A stretch of DNA of 64,000 nucleotides, taken from positions 2,573,001-2,637,000 of the forward strand of contig JAWRVZ010000052.1 of NCBI GenBank assembly GCA_037043235.1. The letters are read 5' to 3'. Both the position numbers and the translations under genes were made by a program. The DNA comes from Rhodeus uyekii. Taxonomy: Eukaryota > Chordata > Actinopteri > Cypriniformes > Acheilognathidae. Each line of letters opens with the position of its first letter. Position 1 is the first letter of the stretch. Below, piece after piece: positions 23,144-34,044 of the stretch. The notes beneath the pieces are model-generated. The model was not told where the DNA came from, ran no database searches, and saw only the letters and a list, made by a program, of their open reading frames with translations.

Positions 23144-24151
23144 CAGGGGTTTTCAAAGTGTAGGGCGTGCCTCCCCTGGGGGGCGCCAGAGCATGCCAGG
23201 GGAGGCGCGGAGAGTTGTAAAAAATTATAGTCTAATAATAACTTGCCGAACTTGTATTAAAACTCCTTCATTTTACATTTCCCTGTGATGTCATTCTGTC
23301 GCGGCTGCAAGCGGCAGTGGAGTAGGCGTGTGTCGAATATCGCGCATCGCCAGTGTTGCCAACTATTTTCAAAGGAAAGTCGCTAAAAAAAGGGCTAAAA
23401 AGTCGCTAAATGTCGCTAGGTGACGGCATGCGTAAATTAGCATATTCGTGACGTCTTCACGCTGTACTAGATTGCATACTTTCTTGCGTTCTGCATGCCT
23501 AGTGTGCTTTCTCAACAAGAATGCCCGTGTATTATCACCACTAAACGGCTTTTAGAATTCAGGGTTTGATTCCCACTCCTTCCTGTATTTTTGGTTGTTC
23601 AGTTTTGACTGATACATGATAAGCAAGCCAGCTAGTTAGCTTTTGTCACAGACAGGCGCACACACACAGTGGACGAGAGTATGTGACTGGATTTGTCAAA
23701 CAAATGCAGCGATTTATTTTTGTGCAGTGATTCAATTATTTTTAGACCATTTTATATCCCGTGCTGCCATGGCGGGATCAGCCAGCTCCGGCTTCCCGCA
23801 CATGCGCGATTCATTTGCATGTGGAGGAGTGAAGATCTCCTGCTCTGCCTGCATCTGGGAGCGGATGCTGCGCGAGGACTGGGCCGCCTGTGAGTGCTTT
23901 GGGATGGGGTTGGGGCCCACGGCAGCGCTCGATGCTTATTGAGAAGAGTAAGAACGATATGTGCTTTCACTTCAGAAAGTCGCTAATAACTCCAGATAAA
24001 GTCGCTAGATTTGTCGCTAGTCGCTTTTTGGAAAATGTGTCGCTAGGGTGGTCTGAAAAGTCGCTAAATATAGTTGGCAACAGTGCGCATCGCGTACTGG
24101 GTGGGTTGTGTCAAAAGGGAGGCCCACTGTCTCAGACTTTGAAAACCTCTG
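23144..24151. mobile_element. outer hAT-type element (non-autonomous)
   Basis: Terminal repeats CAGGGGTTTTCAAAGT (23144-23159) and its inverted partner ACTTTGAAAACCTCTG (24136-24151) are flanked by the exact 8-bp duplication GTTTATAG (23136-23143 and 24152-24159). Without the nested insertion it is about 265 bp. It has no coding capacity. The 8-bp duplication and CAG...CTG ends are diagnostic of hAT. Confidence 0.93.
23351..24085. mobile_element. inner hAT-type element nested in the outer one
   Basis: Terminal repeats CAGTGTTGCCAACTAT and the inverted ATAGTTGGCAACAGTG match at 15 of 16 positions and are flanked by the exact 8-bp duplication CGCATCGC (23343-23350 and 24086-24093). GTCGCTA occurs at 23379, 23402, 23412, 23979, 24001, 24013, 24039 and 24060, close to both ends and always on the same strand. 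The GC-rich middle contains open frames but no transposase similarity. Confidence 0.93.
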
Positions 24152-24159
24152 GTTTATAG

Positions 24160-24460
24160 TAACACTTTTTATTTCAATGGTTCAATTTAGACATTCTACT
24201 AACATTCTAGTAACTTTGTAACTACATTTCAACTATCAGCCAGATTGTTAATAGAATAACACTTTGTTTTCAACTCACTATACGTAACTTGCAAATACAT
24301 GTCAGCTTATTCTACTAACTTGAACCCGAACACCTAACCACAACTTAACAGTCTACTACGCACTACTAATACTCTAATGAGAGTTAGTTGACTTTTAGTT
24401 ACAAAGTGACTTATAGTCAGTATAATGTCAAAAGTGGACCATCAAAATAAAACGAACCAA
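24160..24460. repeat. GTAACACTTT-type interspersed repeat
   Basis: Starts GTAACACTTTTTATTT and is full of TAGTAAC/CTAACTTG-type short words, as in a common cyprinid MITE whose ends read GTAACACTTTATTT. The opposite end is not clear. It begins directly at the duplication of the hAT element. Confidence 0.45.
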
Positions 24461-25723
24461 GTATGATATCTTAGAAACACAAAAAAGCCTGCCATGTCAA
24501 TTGCCCAAATACGTTTACATAAGTATTTTCTTAGTATCATGTACCATCCATGTCCGACTGACCATGGACATGTTTGTCTTGAAACTTGATCTTAGTCAAC
24601 TACTTGACCCTGGGTGACCTTTAAGTATCCTCTATTGTTTTCTGTGGCCTCGGTTTAGTTAAAGCAATGTTATGTTGTGGCATTGGACTGTCAGTTCAAA
24701 GTCACGAGAAAGTTTGTTTGTCAATGTAAATTCTACATTGTTATTTTGAGGCTGCATACATCCTATATACCTATACTCTAACATTCTCTGGATCCAGACC
24801 TGTACAGTATTTATCTATGAGCTAAAGCATTTATATTTTATTGTAGTTCAGGTGCTTTTAGTACAAAAGTGTAAGTTTAATTCCAAAATTTGTACAATCC
24901 CACAGATATACTCTACAAATATAGGCATCCAAGCTATGTAATCACATTTGATGGCATGCCTCTTGTTCCACTGGACGGGTCAAGCTTCGAGTAATGTCAG
25001 ATGTCGAGACAGCTGAGAAGCTTTATGGGTTGATTCATGAATCATGCTTGTCAAACAAAGCTTCTGTCTTCCGTATAAGATACATTTATATACATTTGTT
25101 GTTGTCAGTGTAGGTTCTCTAAATAACCGTTTAGGATCAAATACGAATGTTGTCTCCAGCTATATAAACACTATATGAAATAGATTGATGAGATATTAAA
25201 TGGAGATCAAGCTTTTGTCCAGTCCCATGCAAACATCCTGAAATCATTTCACATGAATCCAACTGTTTTGACCACACAACACAAAGTGTTTTCGGTCAGT
25301 CAGCATTTACTGGGGACAGTTCATCTGACGATGACATTGACAAGCCTGTTGTGGTGTGCAGCTTTACAGCTTACGCTCTGTCACAAAGACACAATGGTCT
25401 CACGTTACTCTGCATCAGCCGCAGATCCTCACAGGTATTCTTTATGACTAATCTGAATGTTCTCCAGCAGAGTGTCTAACAATTTTTTTTATCTCTCTCA
25501 AGATTACACTTGCTCCATGTTTGCTTTATTTCCGTAGTACTTTCTTTTTAAATATACTTAATTTCTGAGGAGACAATTTTGCGTAACTGCCAGTCAAGCT
25601 ATAATTTTGCCAACTAATTTAAAATGTGTGAAAACTTTTATTTTTAATTTTTTTTAATTTACGATACATAAAATGCCCTGCACACATAATTAGGCTTGTT
25701 ATATATATTTAAAAAAAATGTGT
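24461..25723. other. non-coding stretch, nothing recognised
   Basis: AT-rich, no protein similarity and no element ends recognised. Confidence 0.4.
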
Positions 25724-26067
25724 TGTAAGAGTGTGCTGGTGTGTGATGCGGAGAGACAGGAGACAGAACGGGAGTTGCTGCTCAAGGATTTAGTAACGGA
25801 AACAAAAACACTTTAACTACAAACAGAAAAGGCACACAATGGTGCAAAACTCTGAACTTGAGGAAACACGGAAGGAAACATCCACACACGAACGACATCC
25901 AAGTAACACAGACAATTACCGACAAAGACAAAGGAACACAGGAGGGTATTTATGGACAAACACGGGATTGGGACCAGGTGACGCAACTTGGGATGTGATT
26001 AGACGCAAACGGGAGCGTGCAGGACTGTGAAAATACACAAGAGAAGCCAGATGTGACAGACGCGACA
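25724..26067 (-). mobile_element. LTR-like segment, minus orientation
   Basis: On the minus strand it begins TGTCGCGTCTGTCACATC and ends ACTCTTACA. It has C/T-rich promoter-like sequence with AAATACCCTCCTGTG and GTCTTTGTCGGTAATTG, similar in style to the LTRs at 16040 and 36690. No matching target duplication was found (TGTGT versus AGACT). Confidence 0.5.
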
Positions 26068-26689
26068 AGACTATGATAGAATTCATACTTTTCAAACCTT
26101 AAAGATTTCATGTCAGCACACATTGTCTTATTAACTCCAGTTTGCAACCACAGTACAATGCATATATTCACCTTGATTCACATATAGACAGTACACTAAT
26201 AAAGTATTAAAAACCTCAACTGAATGATTGTTTAAAATCATCGCCACATGTAACCATGCTCTAAACTGTTAAATACGGACAGTTTATTGTTTGTGACATT
26301 GTAATTTACTTTATTTTATTGACTTTTTTATTTCTGTTTTAAGTGAACCAATTAAATTTATATTCCTAATTTAACCTTGTGTCTGTCAGTTTTTTTTCTC
26401 ATCCCAACCCTACCTCCTTAGCGACCCTTAGATCTTCTGATGAGCCCAAATCTCAAATGTATTGCACAGCAAGCAAACTATTCAATTATTAATTCTTAGT
26501 GTAATATGCAGGAGTTGCTACATAGACATTAAGCCATTATAATAATTAAAATGTTAAAAATGCCATTTCCACCACTGTCATTACCGCATTTGACACTGTG
26601 AAGTGGAGAGAGAGGAGAGATTGTGAAACATGTTTTAAGAGTTCATTTTCTAAAAACCCACAGAGCTAAAAGTGTCTATTCTCTGGAAG

Positions 26690-26892
26690 CTCAGAATTGC
26701 ATGTTATAAAGTCAGAACTGTGTGATATAAAGTCGCAATTGTGACTTACGAAGTCAAAATCGCGAGATATAAACATCCAATTCTGAAGAAAAATGTCCTG
26801 CAATTGCAACTTTATATCTCGGAAATCTGGAGAAAAAAAAGTTAGAATTGTGAGATTAAAAGTCACAATCATCTTTCTTTATTCCGTGGAGG
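26690..26892. repeat. degenerate tandem repeat of an AATTGTGAGATATAAAGTC-like unit
   Basis: Units of about 20-22 bp alternate sense and antisense words (AGTCAGAATTG, GATATAAAGTCGCAATTG, GCAACTTTATATCTCG) and end near TTTATTCCGTGGAGGAAA. This arrangement is common in cyprinid genomes. Confidence 0.7.
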
Positions 26893-29018
26893 AAACAATA
26901 CATCAGTTGAAGAAAATTTAATAAACCAGAAAACTATTTTTGTTATTAAAATGTGATTTTTTTTTTTTTCTTAGATTAGCAGATTTTCTTTGATGTTTAA
27001 GTGGATTTGATCTCCCTTCAACTCTGTCTTCACAGATGGAAGTGTGTCCTGTTTGTAGAACGGAATAATCAGCTGCAAAGACATCTAATCTATTTGTTTA
27101 CAAGTGAATAAAGAACCGAGACACACTTAAGGCCTCTTCCAACAGTGTTCATTACAGACTGTTTATGTGGCGTTTTAAGACAAGCACCACAAAGCCATGT
27201 GTGATGGTTTAGTAAGCAAGCGTCTTGAATGTTGTCCTTTATGGCCTAGCACTCCTAGAACGCTCTAATCGGCATCTAACGTAAAACTTCGCCAGTACAT
27301 TTGTGATACATGTTTGCCACAGCACTACCTTCAGACAAGCTAAATAGAGCCTTTCCAGAACAGGCCCCAAACACTTTCCTATTGCCTGTTAGCCATGCGT
27401 AAATAAGTCCATGCGTAAACAACAATGAACCACAAGTTCTTGAGGTGGAAAACGTCCTTTATGGGCTTACTTCAGACCACAAGTGTAATTTCAAAAAGAG
27501 CCATTTAGCTGTAATCACATTTGGTGTAAATTTTGTTTATACCGCTTACCTCAATCTAAATTGCGTGTTTATGTAGCCCTGGTGCCGTTATTGGAACAAA
27601 GCTTGAAAATCAAAGATATGGCAAAATGATTAATACCGCGGTCATGTCAGGGCTGTAATTAAGTCAATTGTCTGTGATGAAAGCGATGGACTCTTATGTA
27701 ATTGGGAGGGGCCCTCTTGTTTGGAGTGTATCAGTAATGTGGATCCGGAGACACGACCACAGAGGATCCCTTGAGTTTTCAGGAAAGAGAAAGTCTTTTA
27801 GACAGCAACATGGAGAAATGAGAGCGGAGTTCAAAGCTACATGAATAAATCTTGCGAAAACATGTCTGGGTCATGTGTGTAAATTAGAAATGATGTTTTG
27901 CATGAACAAAATAAAACTTGTTTGCGGACTTTTTCCATTACTTCCATGACAGTTACGCACATGGCTGTCATTATTTGACGTCTGTCTCTCAAAGAACCGT
28001 CTAATGCGATATAATAATAAGTGTCGATTTTCTTCTGCACATGAGAATTCAGGCAATCATTCCTAATTATATTCTCATTACATCTATCAACACTGTGACA
28101 GCCATGTGCACACCTAGATCAAATATCAAATGGAAGGACTCCAAGATGTCGATCTCATCTGTGTTGTAAAAGAAGGGATCAGCCAAACCCACTGCCAGCG
28201 GAGCAGTCTCATTCACCAATCCCCATCCAAACGTCTCTCATTAGAATCTCTCATTATTCCCAAAGTCATAACTGCTCTTCTCAATTTCAAACGGACCAGT
28301 TTTGTCCTTTTGTGAGCCTGTCACCTAACCTCATTGCCCGTCTCCATTAGGGATCTCTCTTACGGCAACGGAGGGACTTTAAATTCAAGACTGCTATTAT
28401 TTTCATTGTGTTTCGCTTCAGCCCGAGGAAACACCTGATCGTGTAAATAGTTCTGGAGCACATCATCGCGGGTCGGCTATATGGTGTGCTGACAGGCCTA
28501 CTTATGAGCCTTCAGTCTTTTGAAAGGGAACGGCCTATAAAAACCTTTGAAAATAGTGTTTTTGACCTTTAATGGCTTGCTTTAATCTGCTCTTCATACC
28601 CTGGCAGATGTCCCAGATCGCACACTGTATGCTCACAAATGAGCTTAAGATAAAGTATGTTGAGTTTAAATACCCATATAAAAATAAATGGACTTTTAAA
28701 AGCTGTTGGTTAATCCTACAGAATTTGTATTACTGGGATTTCCTCCCAGCTTCTACAGAGGAGACTGTTGGGTGTGTGCTCAATAAAGTTTGAAGACGGC
28801 CCCCTCTAGTGCACCAGCTCTCAAACTACAGAATAGCTGTGAGGAGTTTATTTTGGTAAGAATTCTACTGTTATTGCCAAAGCAAACTGTTATCACTGTT
28901 ATCATCACTCGTACTTCAATTTCTGACACATAATTGACACAACAAACATGATTTAAGCGCCAAATCACACAGCTTGATGAGAAGAGCTTTGTTATTATTG
29001 CCTTCAGACTTTTGCCAG
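26893..29018. other. non-coding stretch with transposon-poor blocks
   Basis: No gene recognised. The block at about 27340-27800 is listed separately as a regulatory candidate. Another GC-richer patch lies at about 28330-28530. Confidence 0.35.
27590..27800. promoter_or_regulatory. candidate distal regulatory block
   Basis: Transposon-free block with ATTAAT, TAATTA and TAATTG homeodomain-type sites, AACAAAG and ATCAAAG (SOX/TCF-like) and a CAATTG E-box within about 120 bp. It could be a conserved element of the Msx regulatory domain or of another neighbour. Only site content supports it. Confidence 0.22.
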
Positions 29019-29160
29019 ATTTACATTCACACACATGCATATATCAGACACTTATCATTGCATTCAAGAAACACATTGACATTCTCATCAGTTCTTGCTT
29101 TCCCTGGGAATCGAACCCATGAACTTGCCGTTTTCCAGGAATTTGATTTTCGGTGACCAA
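29019..29160 (-). mobile_element. V-SINE-type tRNA-derived SINE fragment
   Basis: The minus strand contains GGGTTCGATTCCC, a good tRNA B-box, and the plus strand begins TACATTCACACACATGC and CAGACACTTATC, reminiscent of the conserved V-SINE region. Divergent and truncated; not a functional tRNA gene. Confidence 0.55.
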
Positions 29161-29204
29161 CTCTTAACTCTTAACACTTAATATTCATCCATGTTATTAA
29201 TTGG

Positions 29205-29325
29205 GCTGTTTAGCCAAAATGAAACTGTGTTGCATTATTTTAATAATAGCTCTGTAAAGTTGCTTTGAAACAATCATTATTGTAGAAAGCGCTATATAAA
29301 GGAAGGTGACTTGACTTGAAAACAG
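29205..29325 (+). mobile_element. cyprinid retroposon 3' tail (GCGCTATATAAA type)
   Basis: Contains CTTTGAAACAATCATTATTG, AGCGCTATATAAAGG and a TGACTTGACTTG tail. It aligns closely by eye to 51420-51487, so the two are copies of one interspersed family, probably LINE- or SINE-derived. Confidence 0.7.
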
Positions 29326-29337
29326 TAATTTATAACG

Positions 29338-29640
29338 AAAACAATGTTACTAATTCTGAGTATCTGAGTTTTTGTGTAGGCTCGTCCACTGGTAGTGTGA
29401 ACAAATTCCTGAATTTACTTCACATCTACTTGTCTTTTCGGGTTTTCACTTTTACATGGTAGGGGGCGCTATTACACATCTTCTGAAAGAGTACTTACAA
29501 GTACACTTCTAGTACATTGACATTACTATACTTACTATATAAAGCATACTTAGAAATACACTTGAACTTTACTTGAGTACAATTAATAAAATGAACTTGT
29601 ATGTACTTGAATGTTTTACAAGCGCAGTCAACCAGTAGTC
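29338..29640. repeat. interspersed repeat, first copy of a pair
   Basis: Shares TTAATTCTGAGTATTTGAG-like and TCCACTGGT blocks and TTTATGAATCTTCTGAAAGA-like sequence with 48418-48620, and TACTTAGAAAT/ACTTGA words with 48190-48300. The class is unknown. Confidence 0.55.
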
Positions 29641-30880
29641 TCAAATTGCTGTGCTGTACTACTATATAGTCATTTTAATAATTAACTTTATTACACACAG
29701 ATAACTTTTTGTGTGTTTTGGCGGTTTACACAACAACACTGTTTAGGGGCCTTAAAACACAAACTGTTGAAAATGGGTTTCAAAATGCAAGTTTTTGAAA
29801 ACTATACCATCATGTACACTACGAAAATGTAAATTTGTGAAAACGGGGATGTCATGTGCATGGATAAGGATTTTTTTTTCTTCTAATGTTAGGCTACTGT
29901 CACAAAGAGCAAATATGCAAAAATTTCAAATTTACCCTCAAAGCAAATAAATGTTGAATTAAAATATAAAATAACATTAAACATATAAAAATAATTTATC
30001 TGAATATGAATGTTATGTTATTAATATACAAAAAATAGACATGACTCGGTAGAAAGGTAATCTCTTTAACATGATGTTAACATTACATGATCCCCAACAC
30101 AAAGCATAGGCCTTCCTGTTCTGTTTTAGTTTGTCATTCATTGCAGTTCCCATAATATCCAGCAGATGCAGCTCCTCTTTAGTGTTTAATTTGGCCTTTG
30201 TCACAATGTCTTACAGGATCCTTTATTCACATCAGATGACACTGCATTCAGAAGCAGAACAATAACATGTACTGAAGGCAGCCAGTAAGGAATCAGTGCA
30301 CTATCATAAGTCTATCATAAGTCATAACTTATCATCTATCATAAGTCTCGCAAATATGTTTATTGTTCTATCTCTAAACAGAGTGAATCAGGTTTATCCA
30401 CCACACTTCCAAACCGGTTACTGAATAATCAATATGTCATACAATATACTCTCTCCCAAGGGATGAATTTCTATTTTAACACAACCAAACATACACACAT
30501 ATGCAGGAAACATTTCACTTTGAAATCCAGTCATTACCATTTGTTTACATTTTTCTGGCGTCCACTTCACCCCACAGGCTACCCGTTCATGTACACACAG
30601 CACATACTCAGTAAACTGCTTTTTAAATACATTGTTTAAAAACCAAGATCCACATTAGTATTCAAAGGCTATTGGTCTTAACATCCTCAGGCTTTCGTGG
30701 TTGTTGTGGAATCTATTAAATACTTTTCAGCAAAGACCGTTTATCAGTGTCCCTAACACCTCACCCTAAAATACCAGAAAACAATTGTGCATATAAAGGG
30801 TTAAATTACAGATTTCATATTAACATTTATCTTGGTATTCTTGCATGAAATGATATCAGCTCTATTGTTCCATTCGTTTG
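29641..30880. other. non-coding stretch, nothing recognised
   Basis: AT-rich, with a short local repeat of ATCATAAGTC near 30300-30350. No gene recognised. Confidence 0.4.
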
Positions 30881-30962
30881 AATAACGCATATTCAAACGA
30901 ATATGCGTTTGAATATGCGTTATTGTGTTATTCGTATTTGTGTTATTTCCAACACAAATACG
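30881..30962. repeat. two adjacent perfect hairpins
   Basis: The first hairpin has 19-bp perfect arms, 30881-30899 and 30906-30924, around a 6-base loop. The second has 12-bp perfect arms, 30933-30944 and 30951-30962, also with a 6-base loop. There are only eight bases between them. No gene is nearby. Confidence 0.9.
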
Positions 30963-31684
30963 TTATGCCTAAGCCTTTTTCCTGATCAGACAGACCATGC
31001 AGAAACAAAGATCCATTTGCATTTTAATTGAATACGTCCTTTTATTATGATACAGTTCTGATTAAATTTGGGCAAGGATTAATAGGATTCTTTGCTGTGG
31101 AAAATGGTGTTAGTTGTTAGACAATATGGGACACATTGTTCATGTAGCATTTTATCCAACCTAAACGAAGCAGATGCATTATCAATTCATATTTTTTATT
31201 TAATACTTTCAATATACAAATATTGCTGTGAACCGTAGTGGCTGCTTAATGTCCAATAATCCTTAAAGTTATCCCTTAAGTTTTAATGTTGTTTATATAT
31301 CTATGTGGTGTTTTTCATAAGCTATTAACTCCGCTGTGGAGTAGCCCAGTAACTCTGTGACTCCTTATGAAGATAAACAGAGAGAAGTAGTTCCAGCTAC
31401 AAATATAATAATAATTCATTACAATTATATAGCGCTTTATCAAAGACTCTGAAAGCGCTTACATGGATGGGGGAATCTCCTCAACCGCCACTAGGTTGAA
31501 GATGCATGCTGATTTTTTTATTCACAGCTAGAACACCAAAAGTTACTATGTTTAATTTGGAACCACATACTACAATACTACTCTTATTGTATGTGGTTTC
31601 AAATTCAGCAGCAGTGCACCTTTAAGATATAGCACGTGCAAATTCATCAGTCAACAGTATTTTCTGCTTTAAACCGGAGTGTAA

Positions 31685-31905
31685 CGAATTCGCGGGAGCC
31701 GCGAACGAACGAACAAACGAAGTCGCGGGAACCTCGAACGAACGAACAAATTCGTGGGAGCCGCGAACGAACGAACGAATTCGCGGGAGCCTCGAATGAA
31801 GGAACGAACGAATTTGTGGGAGCTGCGAACGAACGAACGAACAAATTCGCGGGAGCTGTGAAGGAAGGAACGAATTCGTGGAAGCTGCGAAAGAAAGCGG
31901 GGAGA
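31685..31905. repeat. minisatellite, about seven GAATTCGCGGGAGC units
   Basis: Seven degenerate units of roughly 27-35 bp, each with (G)AATTCGNGGGAGC followed by CGAACGAACGAAC-type tetranucleotide runs. Unit lengths vary by multiples of GAAC. Both strands are open across it because of the repeat structure; this is not evidence of coding. Confidence 0.93.
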
Positions 31906-31969
31906 TAGGCAGATAATATGAGAATCAGGTGCTCAGTGACCACACACATACATTCACCATTTCATTCTC

Positions 31970-32285
31970 ATTTTCATTCACCACCCCCGGCTGGTGGAAC
32001 GCCCTCCCTGTCCTCATCCGGAATGCAGATTCCCTGTCGAAGTTTAAAAAAACGCACCTCTTCCATGAGCACCTAACATGACACAAACACACTCCAAAAA
32101 AAAAAAAAATTCCTTTTCTCTATTCCCCATGCTTGTGCTACTTGTGTTCAAAATGTTTGAAACTTTGTATTGTAAGCGCTCTTATGTGTTTTTGTATCCT
32201 TTGGACAAATGGCTTCTATACTCCTCAAATTGTAAGTCGCTTTGGATAAAAGCGTCTGCTAAATGAGTAAATGTAAATGTACATA
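31970..32285 (+). mobile_element. L2-type LINE 3' end
   Basis: The plus strand translates at about 31990-32070 to WNALPVLIRNADSLSKF and then HLFHEHLT, the usual C terminus of fish L2-type ORF2. It is followed by a 3' tail with GTCGCTTTGGATAAAAGCG, TCTGCTAAATG and AAATGTAAATGTA. It is heavily 5'-truncated. Confidence 0.8.
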
Positions 32286-32344
32286 CAGACTCAGGCAGAA
32301 CTAGGAGACAATGAATTCATGAACCCTGACAGTTACTGCCTAGA

Positions 32345-32721
32345 GGTACTGTAAGTGTATATTTCACTACGTGAACAAAAGCGATCACAATTAATTAATG
32401 TTAACCACTTAATCACTTCTAAAAGTATCACTGTGGTGAATGATGCAGCCAAACCAAGCGAAGCTGAGAGAATGAATGAGTTAAGGGGTGATAAAGGGGT
32501 TGGAATCGCATGACTGTGTTATGAGAGGCTGTGTTTAGGATATTTACAGTAAAAATGCGCACTAACACACTGTGCATTAGGACTTTTTCCACACAAAAAT
32601 GCGTGTGGGTGAAGGAAATTTTTTCTCGTAATGCACCAATGCTCGTACACCGATTCGACCCTCCATGCTCGTACACCGATTTGCTCGTATACCAAGTCGC
32701 TCGTAAACCGAGGTATCACTG
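32345..32721 (-). mobile_element. Tigger-type element, truncated
   Basis: The right end reads GTAAACCGAGGTATCACTG followed by TA. CTCGTACACCGAT repeats and TTTTTCCACACAAAAATGCG match, inverted, the element at 45812-46333. The left end is lost near 32345. Confidence 0.75.
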
Positions 32722-32834
32722 TATTCTTGTTATGAATACAAGCTCCGCACTCCCCCTCTGACCACCGGAGGGAGCTATAATACTTACGGATACACATACA
32801 CTAAATTTCCCAGAAACCCACACATTGGACTGAT

Positions 32835-33204
32835 TGTCACACCAGCTGGACAGCATCATATGAACTATAAAAGACTCCATTCTCGATGCACTCACTGTGA
32901 AGTCTTGTTCTAGCACTGCTGACATTTCTGAGTGTTCATTCCTGTCTTGTTTATCCTGTTAATGATTTTGCTGTTACCCGTGTTTGATTCTGTTCTGCCT
33001 GCCCCGACTTGTGCCTGGATTAACACTCGTGAATTTTATCTTGACTTCCCCGCCTGGATTATCGTACGTGATTCTGTCTGCCGGCCTTTATGACTCTTGC
33101 CTGGAATATCGTTTACGTATGCTCTCTGTTTGTCCTGACCATCTGCCTGTACGACCACAATTAATAAAGACACTTCACCCTCCCTGTGAGTCCCCTCTGT
33201 TACA
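32835..33204 (+). mobile_element. LTR-like segment
   Basis: From TGTCACACCAGC to CTCTGTTACA, C/T-rich, with TATAAAAGA at about 32875 and AATAAAGACACTTCA near the 3' side, as expected for promoter and poly(A) signals of a retrotransposon LTR. No target duplication was seen, so the boundaries are approximate. Confidence 0.5.
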
Positions 33205-33718
33205 ATTATTTTCTTTTTCTTCTAACGATTTGTAATGAATGATTTATGATCAAATTAGTAATTTATAATTTATGTGTTTGAATTCATGAACACTATTGTC
33301 TATTGCCAATGTAACCAATCTGTTAAAGAATATTGTCTGTACTTCTCACCAGACAGAAAATGTTATCAGGTTGATAACATCAAAACATGTTATGTTTTGA
33401 GAAGACTTTCTGTTAATAGATGGAGCCTAGACCAACTTCAGCCTTGGATCAGCGTTATGCTCTGTATTGGTGAAGAGTTATGCTCTGTATTGGTGAAGAG
33501 ATCAACTGGAGCAATAAGTAGATGCAATGACTTGTTCTCAATCATCTAACAAACTGCTTTGTTACAAACTGTGAGACTTGAAGCTGACTTCTGCTGATGA
33601 AAGCACAAACCATTCTTCATAAAAATTTCTTCAGTTGACTGCACTTCTGAGTCCGGGTCTTCATTCATCATATCTGGTCCTCAGGTCTTTAACTGTAATT
33701 CCCCTACATACCGATATG

Positions 33719-34044
33719 ACTTCAGCCATAGTTCCCAACAAGGATGGAGAGATGCGTCCCATTCTCGATTTACACGTGCTAAACCAAAGTGTGATTTAAC
33801 TAAATTCAAAATGTTAACTCTGAAATATATAGTGACACTAATCAGATCTGAGGACTGGTTCGTCGTAATAGACCTCAAAGACACTTATTTTCATATCTTC
33901 ATCCTTCCCCAACATCGGAAGTTCATCAGATTCACCTTTGGGGGCAAGGCTTATCAGTGTCGGATTCTTCCATTCGGCATAGATATTTCACCAAGCACCT
34001 TCACTAAATGCATGGACACATCAGTGTTTACGCTGCGTCCATGA
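33719..34044 (+). pseudogene. DIRS-type reverse transcriptase fragment
   Basis: After a frameshift near 33805, the plus strand reads MLTLKYIVTLIRSEDWF, then VIDLKDTYFHIFILPQHRKF and YQCRILPFG. This is the RT palm region of fish DIRS elements, with the first catalytic Asp kept in VIDLKD. It stops before the YxDD box. An upstream piece (VPNKDGEMRPILDL) is in another frame. It probably belongs with the recombinase fragment at about 36060-36380, same strand. Confidence 0.85.

Noticed and set aside
23643..23942. A 99-codon open frame inside the inner hAT element
   Set aside because: GC-rich non-autonomous filler, with no transposase motif or similarity.
29095..29160. tRNA gene
   Set aside because: Only a B-box-like stretch is present; the rest does not fold as a tRNA and matches a SINE layout.
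31685..31905. CRISPR-like repeat array
   Set aside because: Units are contiguous and degenerate, with no unique spacers, and the context is vertebrate.
31636..31949. Open frames on both strands over the minisatellite
   Set aside because: They arise from the repeat unit; there is no promoter, splice signal or domain.
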